In this document: positions 59,595 through 64,000 of the stretch, piece by piece
Layout of the letters: the number at the start of each line of letters is the position of its first letter
Numbering within the stretch: position 1 is the first letter of the stretch
Assembly (NCBI RefSeq): GCF_008931805.1
Contig: NZ_CP044399.1
Span: 2,666,001-2,730,000, forward strand
DNA from: Moritella marina ATCC 15381
Lineage (GTDB): Bacteria > Pseudomonadota > Gammaproteobacteria > Enterobacterales > Moritellaceae
DNA length: 64,000 bases
Reading direction: 5' to 3'
The notes under the pieces: generated by a model
What the model was told of the DNA's origin: nothing
Database searches by the model: none
What the model saw: the letters and a program-made list of their open reading frames with translations, nothing else
Translations under genes and position numbers: made by a program

Positions 59595-59750
59595 ATGAAA
59601 GCGCAATCCACAGTATTCTCTAAAGCACGATCTAAACTACCTTCTCAAGAAAGTCCATTTATGTTTCTCGCCCTTGCCGGTATTGTCATGACCATGACCT
59701 TTTCCGCTTGGAATGCCATTGATGGGCACAAAACCCCATTTACTTGGGTT
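59595..59750 (+). pseudogene. 5' stub of an MFS-like transporter gene
   Basis: The first about 50 codons (KLPSQESPFMFLALAGIVMTMTFSAWNA, starting at an ATG) resemble the first membrane helix of a major facilitator superfamily carrier. After AWNAI the frame runs into sequence that, on the other strand, encodes a transposase start, so the gene is truncated by an insertion. The MFS assignment rests on one helix and is tentative; the exact break is between about 59720 and 59755. Confidence 0.5.
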
Positions 59751-59755
59751 AAACG

Positions 59756-59913
59756 CTTTTCACAAACGTCACGAATAACATCAACACGATTTAATTCTTT
59801 TTGGCTCATAGCAAATAGCATGACACATAGCTCTGAAGAGGATTATTAATGGAACAGATCCTATCAGAATGTGACATCTCTAAGTTGGGGATATGTGACA
59901 TTACTATATTGGG
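59756..59913 (-). mobile_element. Relic of an ISNCY-type element (right end)
   Basis: On the minus strand, an ATG at 59819 begins MSQKELNRVDVIRDVCEKRLTQ, typical of the first residues of ISNCY-family transposases; the match ends after about 22 codons. At 59871-59913 lies a sequence with the same TGACAT..CT...GACAT pattern as the right terminal repeat of the nearby element, in the same orientation. So this is the last 150 bp of an older element, the rest lost together with the 3' part of the MFS-like gene. Confidence 0.65.
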
Positions 59914-59918
59914 TTAAC

Positions 59919-59931
59919 ACCTACATTAGTT
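59919..59931. repeat. 13-bp direct repeat, left copy
   Basis: ACCTACATTAGTT here and again at 61419-61431, flanking the ISNCY-type element. The left copy is 6 bp away from the inverted repeat, the right copy directly abuts it. Confidence 0.85.
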
Positions 59932-59937
59932 GTTAAA

Positions 59938-59978
59938 CCCCAGTTGAAATGTCATGTCTTGCCACCAGTAGAAATGTC
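59938..59978. repeat. Left terminal inverted repeat
   Basis: Starts CCCCAGTTGAAATGTCATGT and ends GTAGAAATGTC. It pairs with the right repeat at 61379-61418; the outer blocks CCnCAGT and GATGTCATGT/AATGTCATGT and the inner AGAAATGTC are conserved. Confidence 0.8.
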
Positions 59979-60029
59979 GCTTTTGGTGTTATTTTAAAAT
60001 AGATAATACTTAGCAATAAATCAAATTAT

Positions 60030-61317
60030 TCATGCCTTACTTGAAGTGCAGGCTCTAAGCTCATGAGGGTTAGCAAGCACCGGGTTGATTGCTCTCAGCT
60101 GCTCCAGAGCTCGCTGTTGTGCTGAGCGCTTCGGCGCTTTCTTACTACGAGAACGTTTATCTTCAGCATCTAATTTTTGATGTTCTACCTGAGCTAATTT
60201 AAGTACGGCTCCAAGCCTTTTGTTATCAACGACTTGACCTTGATCTATTTTTTGAAGCTTATCAAATATCTGGTAACGCAAAACGCGGTCACCATAACGA
60301 ATAGCAATTGTACCATCTGGATAATCAAGAACTTGAACCGTTTCACGTGTTAACCTGTTATTTTCCTCGGTAGACTCAATCATATAAAGTACTTTATCGT
60401 ATTGGATCGTCAGTGAATTTGATAGCTTCCTTGTGTCTTGCCAAGAAAAAATGTCATCTAATTCATCGTATTCGTCTTCATGAATAGGTCGATGCATATC
60501 TTTAGTGCAAATAGGGGGCTTGGCAAATCGACGATTAAAATCATCAATAAATTCGGGTAACCATCGGTTTGCATCGGTCATATTATCAATGCCTTTAAGC
60601 CGCATTTCTTTAATCAACCGGTCTTGTAACGTTTTATTAGCTCGTTCAACGCGGCCTTTAGCTTGCGAACTGTTTGCACATATTAATTCGATGTTTAAAT
60701 CTTTAAGCGCACGACCAAATTGCGTTATTTTAGCGGTTTTAGCGGTTTTAGCATCTCGACTATTCACTTTAAATACGGCTTGTTTCTGAATTTGTAAATT
60801 TCAAACTCATCAATTTACTCGTCGCGTCATCAATATAAACAAGTAAGCAGCACTTATCGCTGCGTCCTTCAAACCAATCATGATGAGGGCCGTCAATTTG
60901 TATCAGTTCACCTAGACAGTCACGACGATAGCGAGGTTGATAGACTTGAGGTTTGCGTTGAAAATGAGGTTTCCAGAGGCCATCAGCAATCATCCAGCGG
61001 CGTAATGTCTCTAAGCCAAGAGAGATATCATGTAATTCAACAAGCTTCTCATGAGCCAACGTAGGACCAAAATCACGATAGTTAGCGGTAATCAGATCCA
61101 AGACAGTTCGTTTGAATTGATATTTGTGCTGGTTATTACTTGGCCTGCCACGTTTATGCGATATTAAACCTTCTGGACCATGTTTTAAATATGCTTTAGT
61201 CAGTCGATATATTTGCCGCGGGCAGAGATCAAGAATAGAAGCGGCTTCGACACCCGAAATGAGTTTATCAATAACGTTTTTGATGGTGCTAATTTTGTGT
61301 ATTTCATTATCAGTCAT
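60030..61317 (-). pseudogene. ISNCY-type transposase, internal deletion
   Basis: Two frames of one former gene. The 5' part (to about 60797) has the N-terminal HTH (ILDLCPRQIYRLTKAYLKHGPEGLISHKRGRPS), the first catalytic Asp in ELIQIDGPHHDWFEGR and LLVYIDDATSKLMSLKF. It then stops after SETSRI. The 3' part (from about 60790) resumes at QAVFKVNSRDAK and includes TQFGRALKDLNIELICANSSQAKGRVERANKTLQDRL with the catalytic Glu. Compared with intact relatives, about 25-30 residues are absent, including the segment that normally carries the second catalytic Asp (YSDK-like). It should be inactive. The ATG at 61317 (MTDNEIHKI) is taken as start. Confidence 0.82.
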
Positions 61318-61340
61318 AGTGAGTAACATCATGTGAGTCC

Positions 61341-61362
61341 AAAGCATCTAAAAAGATGCTTT
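61341..61362. other. Hairpin in the IS leader
   Basis: AAAGCATCT and AGATGCTTT pair perfectly around AAAA, just upstream of the transposase start. Such stems in IS leaders often limit read-through expression. Confidence 0.7.
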
Positions 61363-61378
61363 GAAGATAGTTCAACAT

Positions 61379-61418
61379 GACATTTCTGATGGTGCCAAAC
61401 ATGACATCTCTACTGAGG
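61379..61418. repeat. Right terminal inverted repeat
   Basis: GACATTTCTGATGGTGCC... to ...CTCTACTGAGG, inverse of the left repeat with a few mismatches and one indel. Confidence 0.8.
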
Positions 61419-61431
61419 ACCTACATTAGTT
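61419..61431. repeat. 13-bp direct repeat, right copy
   Basis: ACCTACATTAGTT, identical to 59919-59931. Confidence 0.85.
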
Positions 61432-61450
61432 ATGCGTGTTAGGTACAATA

Positions 61451-61539
61451 TGTTAAATAGCACCCTAATTGATAAAATTTAGAGAGCAAGTGGCATAGCG
61501 TACTATATATTAAATAGGGTCTGAATTGATGAAATTTAG
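61451..61539. repeat. Imperfect 32-bp direct repeat
   Basis: Two 32-bp copies at 61451-61482 and 61508-61539 match at about 24 positions; shared parts include TTAAATAG, AATTGAT and AAATTTAG. They lie in the 363-bp gene-free stretch between the IS and brnA. Confidence 0.75.
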
Positions 61540-61680
61540 TTGGTGGGATTATCTTACTGTATGTTGAATCTATATAGAGTAAGTCGTTCGCTAGATTGAC
61601 CTCGCGAACTACTTACTTATTTAGGTTTCACATAACATGCGTTATGCGCAGAGAAGTTTAACAACGCATGATCGGGGTAT

Positions 61681-61711
61681 GAAATAGATATTACCTAGTA
61701 ATATCTATTTC
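61681..61711. other. Perfect 14-bp hairpin downstream of brnA
   Basis: GAAATAGATATTAC (61681-61694) and GTAATATCTATTTC (61698-61711) form a perfect stem with a 3-nt loop. It is 84 bp after the brnA stop. There is no T run, so classic termination is not indicated. Confidence 0.8.
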
Positions 61712-61794
61712 GACTAACTACGCGCCTAGAATAATTTTTGCTGGGAGTTAGTTAGCTATATTTCACGAAGCGAACAGCTCTTAATGCGGAGATA

Positions 61795-62031
61795 TTAAAA
61801 ATTATGGTGATTCAGGTTTTCTATACGCTCTGCTAGCCAAACTTTTATAATTGATTGCCTCGTTACGCCAACTCGACTTGCTTCGCGATCTAGTGAATCG
61901 ATCATCCACTCAGGGAAATCAACATTAACTCTTTTTGTTATTTGTGTCGTTCGCTTTGCTTGTGATAAATCTAGATCAGCGAGTACATCATTCCCTTCAT
62001 CAAATTTCTTATCAAAATTAGAAGCTTTCAT
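61795..62031 (-). CDS. brnA: BrnA-type antitoxin
   Basis: 78 residues: charged N terminus followed by a ribbon-helix-helix-like part (KRVNVDFPEWMIDSLDREASRVGVTRQSIIKVWLAERIE). In BrnTA modules the antitoxin binds the toxin, and the pair represses its own promoter. Its start lies 14 nt inside the end of the toxin gene, with toxin first as usual for this type. Confidence 0.87.
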   Translation of the reverse strand: MKASNFDKKFDEGNDVLADLDLSQAKRTTQITKRVNVDFPEWMIDSLDREASRVGVTRQSIIKVWLAERIENLNHHNF

Positions 62032-62284
62032 AAAATGTCACCTCATTTTTTCTTGAACGTCTAACTGAAATTATACGAATATTATTATTTCTATACGTTA
62101 TTACAGCTGACCAGTGTTTGCCATTATGGAATGCAATAATTACAAAGCGAGCTTCATCACTTGTGTTTGCTGGGATCTCTATTAAATTAGGATCATTCCA
62201 TAGCGATTTTGCATCGTCAAAATCGATACCATGTTTATCGAAATTGGCTTGGCTTTTATTTGGATCATATTCAAAATTATTCAT
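62018..62284 (-). CDS. brnT: BrnT-type toxin (RelE-like RNase)
   Basis: 88 residues: FEYDPNKSQANFDKHGIDFDDAKSLWNDPNLIEI, RFVIIAFHNGKHWSAVITYRNNNIRIISVRRSRKNEVTFYE, the standard BrnT layout with the C-terminal ISVRRSRKNE segment. BrnT is a RelE-fold ribonuclease that stops translation. No ribosome binding site precedes the ATG; the palindrome GGTATA-N5-TATACC touches the start codon, suggesting a leaderless or near-leaderless transcript. Confidence 0.9.
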   Translation of the reverse strand: MNNFEYDPNKSQANFDKHGIDFDDAKSLWNDPNLIEIPANTSDEARFVIIAFHNGKHWSAVITYRNNNIRIISVRRSRKNEVTFYESF

Positions 62285-62301
62285 GGTATAAAAAATATAC
62301 C
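62285..62301 (-). promoter_or_regulatory. BrnTA promoter/operator palindrome
   Basis: GGTATA-AAAAA-TATACC directly before the brnT start codon. On the minus strand TTGCAA (-35) and TATTTT or TATATT (-10) lie within 40 bp of the ATG, so the palindrome overlaps the promoter, as expected for autorepression. Confidence 0.6.
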
Positions 62302-62353
62302 TTTTTTGCGTTTATTGCAAGTGTTGGGGTATTTATTCTGTTGTCACAGAATA

Positions 62354-62382
62354 AACATAGGCCGCCGCAGGCGGCCTATGTT
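62354..62382. terminator. GC-rich terminator after the Rhs toxin gene
   Basis: AACATAGGCCGCC (62354-62366) pairs perfectly with GGCGGCCTATGTT (62370-62382) around GCA. Minus-strand read-out then gives TTATTCTGT. Confidence 0.85.
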
Positions 62383-62399
62383 CTAAGGAGGTATAATTA

Positions 62400-63644
62400 T
62401 TATCGCCAATTAGGATGTCTATGATAATAATATTCACGACTATCATTTACAGCTATACGGTTAAGTAAAGAAGTAATTCTTTGTCTTGGCCGCGACTGTG
62501 GGGTAAATACGCTTGAGCGCGGGCTATGAAGATCTCGGAAGACTGACATATTTACCTCGCCTTTAAACCCTTTTACTATTTTTCCCGTACGATTTGACAG
62601 TTCCTGCCCTATAGACCATAAAGTTCCACCATCTGCACTATGACACACTTCTAGATTAATACGCGGATAATGATCATATCCATTTTTAGAAATAACATCT
62701 GAAAGTTCTCGCCCAGAAAGAAGCCCTTCCTTTAAACCAACAATACCTGTATCACCATGCGCACGAATGGTAACACTTCCGGCGTTGCTAAGAAAATAAC
62801 TTTCATTGGCCAAACTTGCAAACGACTTTGAGCGAGCTATTAGAGTGCCTTTTGCCCTATTAGCACTCTTCATCGCATTGTTTATAGTACGCTGACCTAG
62901 AACTTTGCCTACTCCCTTACCCACCCCAAATGTAGCAAGCCCAATCACCGCCCCGATACCGGCGTTTATCGCTGCGTCTTTAGGGCTTGCGCCTGCTGCA
63001 ACATTAATTCCAAAGTCCGCCGCCCCCGACACCACTGCATCCGCTACAGCAAGGCCAACTTGCACGCCGGTTTTTGCTCCGACCGCAGCCGCACCAAAGC
63101 CACCACTGAGAAAGCCTAGAGCTGCCCCTATCCCGACTTGTTTCCAGTCGAAGCTGGTTCCAGTGGTGGCAGCTCGAATACCTTCCACGGCTGCTGAAAC
63201 GCTAGCGCCAATGACGGCGCCAATGACGGCGCCGATTATCAGGCTCATTATCGCAAAGTGACCGCTTGGGTCCCTTAAATTTACCGGGTCTCCCAGGCAG
63301 TAGGCGTAGGAGTTGATGCCCCCTTTACCAAACGGGCTCATCGAATCCATGGCATGAAAGCGCATCAGTCTGGGGTTATAGACACGGTAACCGTTGCCCA
63401 GGTGATACAAGCCGGTCACCGGGTCCTTGCGCTCCCCGTTAAAGCCCATGGAATTTTCAGCCAGTCGGCTTGACGCAGCATTTGGTTGTGCTGCCTGACT
63501 CGCTGCCGCCATGACTGGTGTTAAGCTCGCCAGTGGGTAAGCCGCCACTAATGCCGATGAACGTTTGATAAACTGTCGCCGTGACGCATTGACGTGTTGA
63601 TGGAATGGTGCTTTTGGTCGATATAGTTTTCTGTTGTCTTTCAC
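62400..63644 (-). CDS. Separate Rhs C-terminal toxin ORF with a Tat-like signal
   Basis: 414 residues from a GTG. It opens with a twin-arginine-like signal: SRRQFIKRSSALVAAYPLASL at about 21-41, then an Ala-rich stretch. The Rhs core resumes at SMGFNGERKDPVTGLYHLGNGYR (65-87), ending RDPSGH. A Gly/Ala-rich region (130-250) suits membrane or shell passage. The C-terminal part (about 280-414) has HG at 296-297 (VTIRAHGDTG) and Cys-His-Ser at 334-336 (LEVCHSADGG), the spacing of clan CD (caspase/CHAT-like) hydrolases; that is inference. The last 50 residues are basic. The preceding Rhs frame stops 5 bp upstream; its GGAGAAGGG codons lie 8 nt before this GTG. No immunity gene follows. Confidence 0.8.
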   Translation of the reverse strand: MKDNRKLYRPKAPFHQHVNASRRQFIKRSSALVAAYPLASLTPVMAAASQAAQPNAASSRLAENSMGFNGERKDPVTGLYHLGNGYRVYNPRLMRFHAMDSMSPFGKGGINSYAYCLGDPVNLRDPSGHFAIMSLIIGAVIGAVIGASVSAAVEGIRAATTGTSFDWKQVGIGAALGFLSGGFGAAAVGAKTGVQVGLAVADAVVSGAADFGINVAAGASPKDAAINAGIGAVIGLATFGVGKGVGKVLGQRTINNAMKSANRAKGTLIARSKSFASLANESYFLSNAGSVTIRAHGDTGIVGLKEGLLSGRELSDVISKNGYDHYPRINLEVCHSADGGTLWSIGQELSNRTGKIVKGFKGEVNMSVFRDLHSPRSSVFTPQSRPRQRITSLLNRIAVNDSREYYYHRHPNWR

Positions 63645-63649
63645 GTTAA

Positions 63650-64000
63650 TTACCCTTCTCCGTATGGCGTGTATTGGCGATTAGCCTGCACTCGTTCGTC
63701 AGTGGTTTCAGATGTACTCAGGGTGGACAGAATACTGCCCTGGCTATTGGGAATGAGAAACTGGTGTTGATTCGAGTTCCCTGACTGAACCGTACGACTT
63801 CCTGCCGCCCCGCCTACTCGCTGGTAGCTGGTGTGTACACCTTCCGATAATTCATTCGCCAATTTCTCCCCCTGGTAATATAGGTAAATAAGGTGGTCTT
63901 CATGGGTTTGTGATACCACCTGACCCATTGCGTCATAATGATAACGCGACAATTCCTGCCCATCCTCTGTAACGCTTTCCATCTGCTCCAGTACGTTATA
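63650..64000 (-). CDS. Rhs shell protein (partial, 3' end)
   Basis: Runs in from the right edge and ends at 63650. The visible 117 residues are Rhs/YD repeats: SRYHYDAMGQVVSQTHEDHLIYLYYQGEKLANEL, SNQHQFLIPNSQGSILSTLST, ending RQYTPYGEG-stop. In ordinary Rhs proteins YTPYG is followed within a few residues by the GFNGE part of the core; here that part is in the next ORF. Rhs proteins form a cocoon around a C-terminal toxin delivered by T6SS or other routes. The rest of the gene and any VgrG/PAAR context lie outside the window. Confidence 0.85.
   Translation of the reverse strand, partial: YNVLEQMESVTEDGQELSRYHYDAMGQVVSQTHEDHLIYLYYQGEKLANELSEGVHTSYQRVGGAAGSRTVQSGNSNQHQFLIPNSQGSILSTLSTSETTDERVQANRQYTPYGEG

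Larger units (their letters stand above)
59938..61418 (-). mobile_element. ISNCY-type insertion sequence, internally deleted
   Basis: About 1.48 kb bounded by imperfect inverted repeats of about 40 bp: left 59938-59978 (starts CCCCAGTTGAAATGTCATGT), right 61379-61418 (ends ATGACATCTCTACTGAGG). It contains one transposase gene on the minus strand that is broken by an internal deletion. Both flanks carry ACCTACATTAGTT. A similar solo end lies 24 bp to the left. The family name is from transposase resemblance to ISNCY/ISKpn21-type proteins; an exact name would need a database. Confidence 0.82.
61432..61794. other. 363-bp gene-free stretch between IS and brnA
   Basis: No coding frame supported. 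It holds the 32-bp direct repeats, an 8-bp inverted repeat CATGCGTT/AACGCATG (61636-61670) and a long perfect hairpin at 61681. It looks like the debris of successive insertions. Confidence 0.5.

Noticed and set aside
61431-61662. Integron attC-like core words (GTTAGGT at 61438, GTTTAAC at 61656) and TTATGCG segments next to the BrnTA pair
   Set aside because: The 7-mers fit the degenerate R'/R'' consensus, but no full attC fold (paired R and L boxes with extrahelical bases) could be built, and there is no integrase or cassette array.

Overview
The window looks like a chromosomal segment of a marine, probably cold-adapted gammaproteobacterium. The moderately AT-rich composition and the mix of Vibrio/Shewanella/Enterobacteria-type genes (tmaR, yecM, selO, msrB, ygjJ-ygjK, lpxL, a fused cytosolic formate dehydrogenase, periplasmic sulfatase with its maturase) fit Moritella, Psychromonas or a relative. 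That placement is inference from gene content; no rRNA or other marker gene is present. No tRNA, rRNA or CRISPR array was seen.

Layout. 1-4.2 kb: end of a threonine-aldolase-family gene, a lipid A acyltransferase and a SulP transporter-universal stress protein pair. 4.8-10.7 kb: a giant fused formate dehydrogenase divergent from a DcuB-type C4-dicarboxylate carrier. 10.8-16.1 kb: a chemoreceptor, then an NCS2 purine permease followed by an 8-oxoguanine deaminase. 16.7-21.1 kb: Old Yellow Enzyme, Lrp regulator divergent from a LysE exporter, a DUF2975/Cro-type regulator pair with a striking operator, and small enzymes. 21.3-26.4 kb: TetR-adaptor-RND efflux operon. 26.5-28.6 kb: EAL protein, an unknown GTG-start gene and a phasin. 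29.0-31.2 kb: promoter, guanine-type purine riboswitch, guanine/hypoxanthine permease and xpt. 31.3-38.2 kb: a lone pilin, a frameshifted lipoprotein hydrolase, and a sulfatase-anSME-lipoprotein-HEAT/TPR operon divergent from a LuxR-type regulator. 39.4-42.9 kb: two LysR regulators and two beta-barrel proteins. 43.1-47.7 kb: an overlapping TonB receptor-YfiR-diguanylate cyclase operon. 47.8-54.8 kb: unknown gene, a second chemoreceptor, and yecM-ABC-msrB-selO. 55.0-59.5 kb: tmaR and a ygjJ-ygjK glycosidase pair.

59.6-64 kb is accessory DNA: the stub of an MFS-like gene cut by an old ISNCY-type fragment, a nearly complete ISNCY-type element whose transposase has an internal deletion that removes the expected second catalytic Asp, a BrnT/BrnA toxin-antitoxin pair, and the end of an Rhs locus. 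This Rhs locus is split: the shell ORF stops right after its YTPYGEG motif, and 5 bp later a GTG-initiated ORF begins with what looks like a twin-arginine (Tat) signal, then resumes the Rhs core and ends in a variable domain with His-Gly and Cys-His-Ser motifs. The codons for the shell's last residues look like the ribosome binding site of the second ORF. This is the most unusual arrangement in the window.

Recurring themes are purine salvage (two permeases, deaminase, xpt, riboswitch), c-di-GMP signalling (EAL protein, YfiR-DGC), chemotaxis, periplasmic polymer breakdown (sulfatase, GH63) and redox repair (MsrB, SelO, OYE).
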